Below, in pieces: positions 1-10,300 of a stretch of 64,000 nt of DNA. Each line of letters opens with the position of its first letter. Within the stretch, counting starts at the first letter, position 1. The stretch comes from Trileptium ribeirensis. Its lineage: Eukaryota > Nematoda > Enoplea > Enoplida > Thoracostomopsidae. Both the position numbers and the translations under genes were made by a program. The stretch is from positions 1-64,000 of the forward strand of contig JASANE010021072.1 of NCBI GenBank assembly GCA_030248225.1. Reading direction: 5' to 3'. Below the pieces are notes generated by a model. It was not told the origin of the DNA. It saw nothing but the letters and a program-made list of their open reading frames with translations, and did no database searches.

Positions 1-476
1 CCACTAGGGGTTAAACTCATTGAAAGAGTACAGCGACGTGCAACGAAATTTGTTACTGGTTTAACCCATCTGCCATACGATGATCGTCTAAAAGCTTTCC
101 AACTTCAAACTCGTTCCGCTCGACGATATAGAGCTGACCTAATCCTTATCTTCAAGGCGATACATGGCAAAATCGATATCGACCTGTCATCCTGGTTTGA
201 ATTCCTGCCGTCTGTTCGTACAAGAGGCCACTGCTATAAGCTCCGTGCTCGTATATCGCCGCGCGTAAACTGTGCTTGTTTTTCCTTCGCTTACAGAGTA
301 TATAGTTGAGGGTTGGAATAATCTATCCGTGTCGATTGTAACATCCCCGAACCTTCAGACTTTCAAGTCACGCCTCCATGCGTCTGAAGCCCTCCCCGAA
401 CTGTAACCTACGCTGCCGTTGTTCTGTCCTTTTCCAGGACAGCGGCACCCAAGGAAAAGTTGGTCAATCAATCAAT
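1..476 (+). mobile_element. CR1/Jockey-like LINE, 3' end, decayed
   Basis: Translated from base 1 this gives LIERVQRRATKFVTGL, then LPYDDRLKAFQLQTRSARRY, then ADLILIFKAIHGK, the stretch after the reverse transcriptase thumb in CR1/Jockey-type LINEs (V-RRATK---GL---Y--RL--L-L--L--RR-R-DLI--YK). A +1 frameshift near 300-308 interrupts it. The frame resumes with EGWNNLSVSIVTSPNLQTFK and ends at a TAA at 404-406, the usual W-NLP--VV---SL--FK--L tail. The 3' UTR ends in a short TCAA repeat (about 463-476), consistent with a LINE terminus. The element starts outside the window. It is inactive. Confidence 0.8.
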
Positions 477-1283
477 ACGACATACGCGAACGAAGTCATG
501 TACTGCGGTCGATCGGGTGCGATAACAACGTCTAACGACAGTGATTGCTGCCCGGTGCGAAGGTGAATGAATAGTTGGGCCAAAACTGGGTTTTAACGGG
601 CCCATGATACACAAAATACACGAAAACTGCAATGTTTCTGCAACCGCTCGAGCTATATGGCTGATATTGGTATTATTGTATAGAGCAATTTGATATCTAT
701 ATAGTTGCGCACAGTGTGCTGATGTCATTTATATTAGAATAGAGTTTTTAAAGGGCTCATGAGACCAAAAACATACAAAACTACCATATTTCCGCAACCA
801 GTCGAGCTAAAGTTTTATTGGTCTCAATTTGAATTAGAACAGTTTAGACTCTATACCTATATTTTCGCATACTATAATGCTGCCGCTGTTATTGTTTACG
901 CCGCTGGGTTGGGCCAAATATGGATTTTTAAAAGACCCCTGAGACCCAAAATAAACAAAAGCTGCAATAATTCGCAACTGCTCGAGCTATCTGGGTGTTA
1001 TCGTTCCCGTTTTGTAGAGCGTAACACCCTCTATATAGTTCCACGTTGAATATGCAGTAAGCATGGATATCTTCATCGCTATTAATGACGTGACTGATAT
1101 TCGGCTCATTCCGTTAGTAGATGTTTAATATAGCTGTGCACGCTTTTCTAAATTATATATTCAACACTCAGAATTAGCCACATTGCGATGAGACAAGTTA
1201 TTAGTATAGTTAACTCTAATTTGTTCAGTATAAAGCGGAAATTTAGCATATTTTATGTGTTAGGAATCCCGATAGGGTGCTAC
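477..1283. other. Non-coding stretch with weak internal repeats
   Basis: No gene seen. A phrase of the type GAGACCAAAA-ACA-AAAAC-(A/G)CAAT-TT--GCAACC--TCGAGCTA recurs at about 600-655, 760-812 and 940-990, so the stretch contains a degenerate ~170-bp direct repeat. It is otherwise AT-rich with no recognised element. Confidence 0.4.
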
Positions 1284-2335
1284 CTACCTTGATCTAACTT
1301 GATTCGTTATCCGCCAGTCCATACAAAGTGATTTCATGTGTTGGTAACTAACGCGTATAACAAAAGGACGCCGAAGATTAACATCGGCAATCAGATTTCG
1401 AGCAATGCCTGAAAAAGTGAAATAGCTCGAGGCATGGAGTCGTTTTTTGAATATGGCCAGAGAGTAGACGGTAACCACTGAGCACAAAAGATTATTCCAA
1501 ACGTCGACTACGCGATGACAAAAATAGCGAGCTACGTTGTGACGAGGAACAGTTGGTGAGTGGAATTTAAATGGATGACCCTGGGTGTGCAGACGACCGC
1601 AAAATTTATAAGATTTGCTGCGCTAAGGTTGAAATGGCTGTTAAACAACTTATAGAGAAATATCAAATCATGACGTAAACGACGCATATACATTTTTGCA
1701 GGCCCAAATTTTTCAGGCGATCCTCATAAGAATGCTTCGTCAAACAAAGAACACTTTTTGAGGCAAAACGTTAAAACCTCTTAATCATAGCGATATCTCG
1801 TACCATGTACGGCCTCTATATGTCTGAGCAATATTTATATTTAAGTTTAAGTCTTACTAGACTTTTAAAAAACGGCAAAAAATGCTTTAATGAAAGGTAC
1901 ACAATATTATCCGAAGCATTATGAAAGCAGATTGAACAACCTTTGTGATGTACCGAAATGACTTTAAGTCAGAGGAGACAATAACACCCAAGTCGCTGAC
2001 ATAATCCACTGATGATAGTTCTTGGCCATCTCTATAATATATTTCAGCTGAGGATTATTAGATCCAAAATCAATTATTTGAAATTTATCAGAGTTAAAAC
2101 GAAGAAAGTTGTCATCAACCCATGACATTACAAATGCGATATCACGCTGAAATGACATAACGGCATTAATATAATTATTTCTATCGAAACAGTAATGGTA
2201 TCATCTCCAAACAAAGCAGTCATCTTAACTAAACATCGCCAACAAAGCAGTCGACACATGTGCCAAAGTCATTAATGTAGAACAAAAATAATGTAGGTGC
2301 TAAGTCGGTGCTGGTTACTCACTTGATTTACACAT
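1284..2335 (-). mobile_element. CR1/Jockey-like LINE fragment, reverse transcriptase to C-terminus, decayed
   Basis: The minus strand shows, in broken frames, LAPTLFLFYINDF (near 2300), the catalytic-motif region ALFGDDTIT (near 2205; the usual form is FADDT), MSWVDDNFLRFNSDKFQIID, then YVSDLGVIVSSDLK (about 1985), and finally WNNLLCSVVTVYSLAIFKKR near 1495. These are the RT palm, the thumb and the C-terminal tail of a CR1/Jockey-type LINE. Several stops and shifts separate the blocks, so it is dead. It is truncated upstream where an H1 MITE fragment begins (2343). Confidence 0.78.
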
Positions 2336-2342
2336 AAGGAAG

Positions 2343-3225
2343 TCACCAGAATTCCGGTTGCGGTTCCAGCAAAGGCAAAAACCATACCGGAACCGGAATT
2401 TCGGATAAAAAATTTTGTTTAAAATTGTCCACTTTTTGCTTTATCTGTGGTCCAATCATACGATATCACACAATGATCAAGTTCCAACACAACCAAACAA
2501 AACAAAAGACTAATCCAACAAATTACTCTGTGAAACGTAAGCAGGACACAATTTCAGTAAGAAATTTTCATGCTCACCCGCCAGGAGCATGTTTACAAAA
2601 CAACAGCTAGGTGGATGCTTGTAGCAGTTTACCCATTCACAAGTTTGCGGTATATATATGTTAGAATTGAACCCGTACAACTTGATATATAGTAAATAGC
2701 GTATATATAGATTATTGAAGTACTTATCTGTAAGCTTGGCTAATATAAATTATTGCGTGAAGCACCAGCCTGTGCGCTTGTAAACTTTTTGATCAACCTA
2801 CATTGGAGTAAAGTATATAACATATCTGCAAAGTAGCCAGAAACCCCATTCTTGGGAGTGAACTGTATGTGTTGAAACTGTGCGAGCAGTATCACAGTTT
2901 GTCTCATTTATCGCATTCTGATCAGAAAATCATTATCATCTAAGTGATGGGCTACGGCTGGACAACGCTACCCTGAACAATGTCTCTGGCCAACGACAAG
3001 AAAATTATAGTATAACTTTATTTTTTTTAGAACCATATAAACCAATAATTTCAAATTTCCTATGGAATAACATGTAACGAACGTAAGTTTAGTAAAGAGA
3101 GGCGATTGGAGACAGAGCAAAATTGTCTGTCCTACGCTGTTTAGAAGAAAATTTAGTTTGATGCAGTTTACGCAAGCCTGTTAAGCGGAAGGCGTATTTC
3201 CACTGGGAGTTTTAAAAAACCAACA
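2343..3225 (+). mobile_element. H1 hAT-type MITE copy, both ends lost
   Basis: Sequence from CCAGAATTCCGGTTGCGG onward follows the 29212-30380 copy block by block (…ACAACCAAACAAAA…, …TTTGTTTAAAATTGTCCAC…, …GAGGCGATTGGAGACAGAGC…). The left terminus is worn. The right end stops inside the family consensus at the poly-Ala/(CAT)n tail of the LINE at 3226, so the last ~250 bp are missing. Confidence 0.75.
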
Positions 3226-6200
3226 TCATCATCATCATCATAGAGCATTCGCTCCCGGAGGGGCATGCTCGTCTCTTCATTCCTGTCCTCCACATGTGTT
3301 GACATGGCGTGCCATGTTAGCAGCGGACTTGAGTTGACCGCATATTGGACAGGGCTTCCATGTGGGCCTGTGAACTCGTGCCAGGGGGGCGGCTTCATGA
3401 CGAACGTCCCCTCTGGCGCCACCCCGACCTTCTCCCGCTGTGCAGGATGCGCGGTGTCGTGCGATGTTGCCTTTGGAATAAGTGTTATTGCAGCGTTCAC
3501 ATCGTCGCATGTTAGGATCGTCGCAGGTTGTGCCGTTGCAGGCTTTCATATGATTTATTAAGGTGTTCTCCGAGTTAAAACTTTTTTCGCATTTGTCACA
3601 TTTAAAGGTTTTATTGTAGCTGGTGGCCTCATGGAGACGTCGACAGTGGATTGATAAGCCTGCCTTGCTTTTGCAGACTTTTTCGCATGTGCTGCAAATA
3701 TACCCCGTCGGTGTTTGTCCAGGGACTGTAGTATTTTGCACATTCCGGATCAGCGGTTCTTCGGTCGACTTGTTACCAAGGCGTCTTTCCCATTGTGTCA
3801 AGTGTTTGACTCGTTCGTTTATTAGCCGTTTCCATCGTTGGCGGTCAGTCGCTAAATTCCCGGCGTTTGTCCAATCAATGCCAGCCTCACGGAGGAGGCG
3901 TTTCCAATACAACAGCGTTTTCCTTTTCCTTCCTTTAGCTTTGGGAAGCGGTTCCAGAGCCTTTAGCCAACCCAATATGGCGGATTTTGTTTGGCGGCTG
4001 TCATCCATCCGCAGGATGTGGCCTATTCGTTGGAGATGACGCTTTTCAACGTTAAGTCGCACGCTGTGTACCCCGAGTGAATTTCTTACGTCCTGCATGT
4101 TGGTGCCTTCTTTTTGCATTTGGATCAATGGTGGGCCATGTTTGTTGCTCCAGATGAAGCGGTAACAGCGGTCGATCCAACTTTGCATTTTTTTCAGTTC
4201 CTTGTGTTGCCATGGTCTAGTGTTGCAGTCGAAGAGTAAGGCGTTTCCGACACAAGCTTCGATTATTCGAGCTTGGAATTTTTTTGATAGTTTCGTGTTC
4301 TTTAGTTGACGCTTGATCTTGCTCCAAAGCCCACCTGCTCGACGGATTCGGTTCTTCACATCTTCTGCTGGTCCCACCCAGCAGCCGAGCATACGAGTCT
4401 TTGCCCCTTCCTCGCTGCCGAAAAGAAGATGTTCCTCTTTATCATCGTTGTTTTTTTCCTCAAACAGTTCCATCACATCTTTGATTGCTTTTACACCGGC
4501 GTCAATTTCCACTTTTGTACCCAGGATTGTTGTATCATCCGCAAAAAGGGATAATGTCAGGTTTTTGGTGACTGCTTCGCTGTTATATTTTTCCCATAGA
4601 CCTGTCCCTGGGAGTCTATTACCCGGAACCCAACTCCATTGTATTCCTACATCTTGTAGATTTGTGGTGGCGATGTTTGCTCTGGAGGCCTCAGCAAGTC
4701 TCATAACAGCTTGATGGAATATGTTGAATAGTACTGGTGATGTGGGGCAGCCTTCCCGCAGTCCCCGCTGTGGGTACCACCGTTCGCTCTTTCCTTCTTT
4801 GCCCCTGACGGAGTAAGCAGTGGTTTCGTGTAAATCCATTATGACATGTAATATATTCCCTTTTAGCCCATATCGTTCTAATAAAGACCATAGGGCGGGT
4901 TTGTTTACCCGTGGGTATGCTTTCCTTAAATCGAGAAGTCGTGCAGCAGGGTCATTTGCGGAAACGTTGTCATCGTTGCTGCTATTGTCATTTTGTTGTT
5001 GAAGTCTGCGTCGTTTTAGCAGATCAACTGTATCCTCTTGGATTCTGATGAAAATTTGAGTGGCATCGGCCGTGGATCGGCCAGGGCGAAAACCACACTG
5101 GTTGTCATCGACGATTTTCAGATGTTCCGACCAAAATCGTAATCGGCTGGCGATTATCCTGGCTAGAATGCGACTGGCCATGGGCAATAGACATACTCCC
5201 CGGTAGTTATCGACGGAATTTCTCGACCCTTTTTTGAAAAGCGGAACAATTTCTCCCTCTTTCAGTGAATCGCTCCAACGATCAGCCCGGTTTTCATACA
5301 TGAATTTGATCAACTGTACCACGAGAAGCTTGACGTCGAGGGGAGCTGCGTTAATGTATCGCATCCGTACCCCGTCCTTGCCGGGGGCAGAGTCCTTAAC
5401 GTTTCTCATCTCACGAAAAATTTCTTCCTCGGTGGGAGCGACGTTTATCATGTCGAGTGCTTCCTTTGCACGATCGTCGTTTCTTAGATCGATAGTCATG
5501 TTGATTGTGTTTTCAATGTCGGAGGCTTCACGTTCGTATCGTGCCGCTGATACCCTTTCAAAATGATGTTTAAATTGGTCCGTGGTGATATCCGAGCTTC
5601 CGGTGGAAGCATTGTTTCTGGCGCCAATCTTTTTTAGAGCTTTGTACATCCCACCCGTGTCGCCAGCATTTGCTGCTGCTTCGCATTCATCGATGATGGT
5701 TTTCCACCACTCGGTTTCCCATTTCTTTAACGCTCTCTTCATTGCTTTTCGGGCGAGTTTCAGATTTTTTCTGATGCGATTTTGGCCATCAGGTCTCCCA
5801 ATCGTCCCGGCTCTCGTCTGGCGTCTCGAAGCCATTCGGTTTCTTTCATTCACAATGTTACTGATGTTGTTGTGGAGGCGTTTTAGTTCTTCCTCATGGC
5901 CAATTGTCCATGGGTTTGCGATTTGACGTTGTTTCTTCCCGCATATTTCAATGGCAGTTGATGTGAGCAATTCGGCGATTTCATCCCAATCGTTGTAATT
6001 GATTGGGCAGTCGTTGTTTCTTGCTGCCTCGAATTTGGCGGCAATGGCTCGGGTGTAGCTGGCTTTGATCTCCGGTATTTTTAGTTTTTCCCAGTTTATA
6101 GGAGGTTGACGTCGTTTGTTGAAATATCGTTTTCTTTTCGACCCCATGTCGATTTCCAGCATCTTTGGTTTGTGATCCGATAGGGCAGTCTCATTAATTG

Positions 6201-7288
6201 TGCACATGCCCCGCAACATACCATGACGTTGATGCTGCTTCACGATAAATCCGTCAAGTTCATACCATCGTCGCCAGGGTCTGCTAAACCAAGTGCCCCG
6301 ATTTCGGTGACAGAGGAAACTGTTTGCAAACGCCAGATTGTTAGATTCGCACCAGTCCAACAGATCACTGCCGGCGGCATTGGTTTGTGTTGATAGACCA
6401 TGTGTACCGCACACGTTTTCGCGTTGCCAGTTTCTTCCCACTTGAGCGTTGTGATCCCCACCAATGATAAGGAGTTCTTTTTTTGGGCTGAATGCAACAT
6501 GTTGTTCAACTTCATGGCGGTATTTGTCGATTACAGACGGGTCACACCCCCAGAGGGGCTGATATACTGCGACAAGGCGTAGATTGTCCACGATGATGGC
6601 CGTCGTGCGGTCCGAGTGGAATTTAGGTTGTTTTTCCTTTATCCATTGTTGCAATATGTTGCCTCTCAAAATGATGCCCGTCCGGTGTGAGTGAATGATC
6701 GCAATTTGGTCGTCCCCATCATCTAACCATATTGTACCGCATGATTCCGATCTAATTTCAGACATCAGTACCACTTCCCATTTCCGACGTTTGACATAAT
6801 CGCAGACTCTTTTCAGCCTGTTTCGGTTGTTTGCTCGCATGGAGATACCCTGCAGATTCCATGTGACGATTTTGATCCGTGTCCTTTGACGTATGTGTTT
6901 TGCTGCTTTTCTTGTCGCCCTGACATTTCTTCTATTTGTGCATCGCGATGCTCTGGATAGTTTAGAGCGTCTGTTGCGCAACCCACGGCGAGTAGGGCCG
7001 GGGTTAGGGTGGATGGTTTGTAGTCGCATTTTTATTATGGTGATGTTGTGTCTTAGGTTTGAGTTTGTGTGAAGAACAGGTCCGAAGGGACCGTTGCCGA
7101 GAAATTTTGTTGATCGGGGTACGGGCTGGCTGAACCCGCCATCCGATGTTGTACCGTGGGAGGTGTCAGAGGTGTCGTTGCCGAGCATTCCTCCTCCCCT
7201 TTTCCACGATCCTGATGTGTCTTTTGCCGCACAGCCCCCGGAGGGGGCGTGCGTATCCCGCTCGCGCTGACTTGGAAGCAACACATCA
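3226..7288 (-). mobile_element. Full-length RTE-like LINE inserted in a Polinton fragment
   Basis: Minus-strand element with one long ORF (3277-7284), a 3' UTR of only about 50 bp and a terminal (TGA)n tract at 3226-3241. A tiny 3' UTR with a microsatellite tail is characteristic of RTE-type LINEs. The 5' boundary is set at about 7288, where Polinton polymerase coding (ending DDDDEPWDENVDV) gives way to the LINE leader. The right flank is Polinton but the left flank is an H1 MITE, so the insertion was accompanied by loss of sequence or landed at an older junction. No clear target duplication could be defined. The right flank itself contains a GAT-rich stretch (about 7310-7330). Confidence 0.85.
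3277..7284 (-). CDS. LINE ORF: AP endonuclease, reverse transcriptase, four C-terminal zinc knuckles
   Basis: 1335 codons without a stop. Order: a basic leader containing a 2A-like QTIHPNPGP (residues ~89-98); an apurinic-type endonuclease beginning KIVTWNLQGIS (~137), with GGDHNAQVG in place of the common GDFN, and ending ALSDHKPKM (~369); then reverse transcriptase with VPLFKKGSRNSVDNYRGVCL, GFRPGRSTADA, LDLRKAYPRV, GLREGCPTSPVLFNI and the catalytic LFADDTTIL (~913); a thumb region with QRIGHILRMDDSR; and from ~1195 to the end four Cys/His fingers, one C2H2 and three C2HC (CSTC…H…H, CDKC…H…C, CERC…H…C, CPIC…H…C). Such an enzyme nicks target DNA and reverse transcribes its own RNA in place. 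Key residues are present, so recent activity is plausible. The clade is not settled: tail and 3' UTR suggest RTE, but the C-terminal fingers are atypical. The first Met may not be the true start. Confidence 0.88.
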   Translation of the reverse strand: MLLPSQRERDTHAPSGGCAAKDTSGSWKRGGGMLGNDTSDTSHGTTSDGGFSQPVPRSTKFLGNGPFGPVLHTNSNLRHNITIIKMRLQTIHPNPGPTRRGLRNRRSKLSRASRCTNRRNVRATRKAAKHIRQRTRIKIVTWNLQGISMRANNRNRLKRVCDYVKRRKWEVVLMSEIRSESCGTIWLDDGDDQIAIIHSHRTGIILRGNILQQWIKEKQPKFHSDRTTAIIVDNLRLVAVYQPLWGCDPSVIDKYRHEVEQHVAFSPKKELLIIGGDHNAQVGRNWQRENVCGTHGLSTQTNAAGSDLLDWCESNNLAFANSFLCHRNRGTWFSRPWRRWYELDGFIVKQHQRHGMLRGMCTINETALSDHKPKMLEIDMGSKRKRYFNKRRQPPINWEKLKIPEIKASYTRAIAAKFEAARNNDCPINYNDWDEIAELLTSTAIEICGKKQRQIANPWTIGHEEELKRLHNNISNIVNERNRMASRRQTRAGTIGRPDGQNRIRKNLKLARKAMKRALKKWETEWWKTIIDECEAAANAGDTGGMYKALKKIGARNNASTGSSDITTDQFKHHFERVSAARYEREASDIENTINMTIDLRNDDRAKEALDMINVAPTEEEIFREMRNVKDSAPGKDGVRMRYINAAPLDVKLLVVQLIKFMYENRADRWSDSLKEGEIVPLFKKGSRNSVDNYRGVCLLPMASRILARIIASRLRFWSEHLKIVDDNQCGFRPGRSTADATQIFIRIQEDTVDLLKRRRLQQQNDNSSNDDNVSANDPAARLLDLRKAYPRVNKPALWSLLERYGLKGNILHVIMDLHETTAYSVRGKEGKSERWYPQRGLREGCPTSPVLFNIFHQAVMRLAEASRANIATTNLQDVGIQWSWVPGNRLPGTGLWEKYNSEAVTKNLTLSLFADDTTILGTKVEIDAGVKAIKDVMELFEEKNNDDKEEHLLFGSEEGAKTRMLGCWVGPAEDVKNRIRRAGGLWSKIKRQLKNTKLSKKFQARIIEACVGNALLFDCNTRPWQHKELKKMQSWIDRCYRFIWSNKHGPPLIQMQKEGTNMQDVRNSLGVHSVRLNVEKRHLQRIGHILRMDDSRQTKSAILGWLKALEPLPKAKGRKRKTLLYWKRLLREAGIDWTNAGNLATDRQRWKRLINERVKHLTQWERRLGNKSTEEPLIRNVQNTTVPGQTPTGYICSTCEKVCKSKAGLSIHCRRLHEATSYNKTFKCDKCEKSFNSENTLINHMKACNGTTCDDPNMRRCERCNNTYSKGNIARHRASCTAGEGRGGARGDVRHEAAPLARVHRPTWKPCPICGQLKSAANMARHVNTCGGQE

Positions 7289-9307
7289 AACGAACATCAA
7301 CGTTTTCATCCCATGGTTCATCATCATCATCCTCATCACCGTCCGCTTCTTGAATTATGAATGGGTTGCTACTACTTTGTTTCTTTGTCCTTCGTTTGAT
7401 GGAGAAGGTCATGTAATCCTCCATCCCTTTTGCAACGCATTCAATTTCCAATCTTTTCTCCTTGCATATTGCACCAAGTTGTTGCATTATTAAATGTCCA
7501 TCATAACGTCGTAAATTATGAAATAAAACAGTTACATCACGGTTAAGTCGGAATCCAATATTACATTGTTGGTGAGCTGCGCCTCGATATCGACCACAGA
7601 GGTGACAGTGATCTCGCGCTTTATCATCAGGTTCCATCGTTTTATTACATATATAACATTCCGTTGCGTTATCAAAATCGCATTGTTCATTATTTGTTAA
7701 ATTAAGAGGTTTATGAGGTACCTTTTGATACTGTTCAGATAGTTCTATTACATTATTGAGGAAATGTTTAACAGGATTATCTCCTCGATATATACAAGGT
7801 TCACCAATTTGTACATTATCGTTGCAACATCCAAAACAGTCTATAAGTCCATAACCGCATGGGGTGTGACGTTGGTAGGGGTTGACGTATGATGTGGATG
7901 TTGATGGTTCACAGGTGTGAACCTTTTCGAGAATACATTCGAAATCAGCATATATCACGTAAGGGGATCGCTGCATACGATGGATGTTTGTGAATTCAAG
8001 TGTTGACTTTGGGGGTGCCGTTTGAATTCGGGATGGTTGATCATGTCGACATCGCTGCATATGCTCATCCCTCTTTTGTTTGCTGTAGCATGGGATTAGA
8101 CATTTATCACAAAAGTATTTCTTATGCTGATGTCGTCGTTGGTTATGTAACAATGAATCTAAATTACGAACCAAACAATAATGCTCTTTATACAGCAGTA
8201 GGTGAATATATTGTACGTGCTGGGACTTTGATATATACAATGGATAAAGTACGCCGTCTTCCAGTCCATAAACATTGATAGCAATGATATTTTGCCGCTC
8301 GAACCGTGGTATATCTTTAATTTTGACGGGATACTGGATACCGTTCATATTTAGTTCATTAATATATGGTTCATAATTTGATACCCTCTCAGCATGTTGA
8401 TTGTAATTGAGAGGGTGCAGCGCCGCCAATAAGCTCCAGAGAAAACATTTATTGTCACTGTTTTGAATGTTCAAGACCGCATGTTTATTGCGGATTGACG
8501 CAGGGAGCTCGACATAGGAGGAAGCGCGTAAGGGTTGGTATTTGCTGATATGGACATCAGCATGCTGGACGTCTTGAAGCATCCATCCGGAGCCCATTCG
8601 CTGGAAATCGTCCAGTTTCTTAATCAGCTCGTTGAAGAAGTCGTTCAACTCGACATCAATATTGATCCCACGCAGGATTGCGCGGGACTTTGTATTGAAG
8701 TGAGCAGACATTTGTGTGCCATCGAGTTTCTGTAGCACACATTTGACGGATATCCAGAGTTTGATGCCTCTCTTGAGTTGGTTGTTGACCAGTTGCTCTA
8801 ACATCTGACGCGACTGTACGAGAAAAATGGACAAATCGCTGATTTGGTATTTGGGTAACAAGTGGTAGCTGAGTAGGTACCCTTTCAGCGCTTTGATCCA
8901 TTGTCGGAGGGTAATAGAGTCAGATTGATTGACAATGATGGATCGTTGATGTGTTGTATCAACGATACCTTGCGCCATCTGGTTTAATTGTTCAAGATGG
9001 TCAGCGTCGGATGTTGTTGATGTTGATGGTTGATCCATGAGATTGGTTGACGTTGATGGTTGATAGGTCGATGATGACGTTTGAGAAGCATGGTACGTCT
9101 GTTGATGTGGAGTATTAATAGCCGGTGTAGATGGTAATCGCATATTGCAATGTTTTTTTGGTGCCTTGTAAGAGCGTCTTGACGTGAAAATACTCTACCA
9201 CAGTGTTCGCACCAATTCAATTGTAAACTATGAATTGTATTAATATGACGCATTAGATGATCACGTCTCGTAAAAGACTTGTTACATCTATTACACTTGA
9301 ATGCCAT
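7289..9307 (-). pseudogene. Polinton/Maverick DNA polymerase B, N-terminal part with zinc fingers, truncated
   Basis: From 9307 on the minus strand a first C2H2 finger (FKCNRCNKSFTRRDHLMRH) is followed by a second (CEHCGRVFSRQ…) that breaks at a run of seven A (about 9153-9159), a one-base frameshift. The frame from 9143 then runs to 7289. It shows Ser/Thr/Gln-rich linkers, the 3'-5' exonuclease motif YVIYADFECIL, a CYICNKTM…DHCHLCGRYRGAAHQQCN block, and the second exonuclease motif VTVLFHNLRRYDGHLIMQ. These belong to protein-primed family B polymerases of Polintons. The coding stops where the LINE enters, so the polymerase domain proper is absent. No integrase, ATPase, protease or capsid gene was found nearby. 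It is an incomplete, inactive copy. Confidence 0.87.
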
Positions 9308-9349
9308 TCCTTTTAAGAGATTCTAAAATAAATTCTTAAAAAGGATATA

Positions 9350-10300
9350 TTGATAAAACCGATCAGCTATGTAAACAAAATAAATTAAGCTCTAGTTATG
9401 AATTTTTTATAACTTTACTCATAGCTAAAAAATTATTAGCTATGTAATATATTTCAATAATAATTGCATAAATTAATTCAACATAGCCTAAAACCTCCAA
9501 TTATGAATTTTGACAACTTTACTACTAATAGTTATAAAGTTATTAACGAATAACCCGTAAACTATTAGCTATGTAATTTATGCAAATTTTAATAAAATAA
9601 TTAAATTCCTCATAGTGGAATACCTATAGTTACCAATTTTGATAACTTTACTACTAATAGTTATAAAGTTATTAACAAATAACCTTTAAACTATTAGCTA
9701 TGTAACCTATGCAAATTTTATTATAATAAATAAATTGCCCATAGTGGAATACCTATAGTTACCAATTTTGATAACTTTACTACTAATAGTTATAAAGTTA
9801 TTAACAAATAACCTTTAAACTATTAGCTATGTAATTTATGCAAATTTTAATAAAATAATTAAATTCCCCATAGTCGATAACATATAAATACCAATTTTCA
9901 TACCTTTACTACTAATAGTTATAAAGTTATTAACGAATAAACCATAAGCTATTAGCTATATAATTTATGCAAATTTTAATAACATAATTAAATTCCTCAT
10001 AGTCGAAAGCCTATAGTTACTAATTTTGGTAACTTTACTATTAATAGTTATAAAGTTATTAATACATAACCCGTGAACTATTAGCTATGTAATTTATGCA
10101 AATTTAAATAAAATAATTAAATTCCTCATAGTGGAATACCTATAGTTATTATTAGCTATATAATCTAGCTTATTTTAAGTTGATAAACGGACGAAATGAG
10201 AGTAGTAGGAAACCTGCAAAATTTTTGTAACTTCACAACTATAAGTTTAAAATTATTGGGGTATACTTTTTAAATGATTAGCTATGTAACCTATTTTAAT
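9350..10300. repeat. 129-bp tandem repeat array next to the Polinton gene
   Basis: The phrase CTATTAGCTATGTAA recurs at 9562, 9691, 9820, 9949 and 10078, exactly 129 bp apart. A further unit lies at 9433 and a shortened step leads to 10150 and 10279. Each unit also contains ACTTTACTACTAATAGTTAT and CATAGT(G/C)GA-A. The array is very AT-rich, has no ORF, and lies immediately upstream of the Polinton zinc-finger start (9307). It may be terminal or subterminal DNA of that element, though no matching inverted copy is present. Confidence 0.85.

Noticed and set aside
3265..5926. Several plus-strand frames of 80-140 codons opposite the intact LINE
   Set aside because: They are antisense shadows of the LINE ORF.
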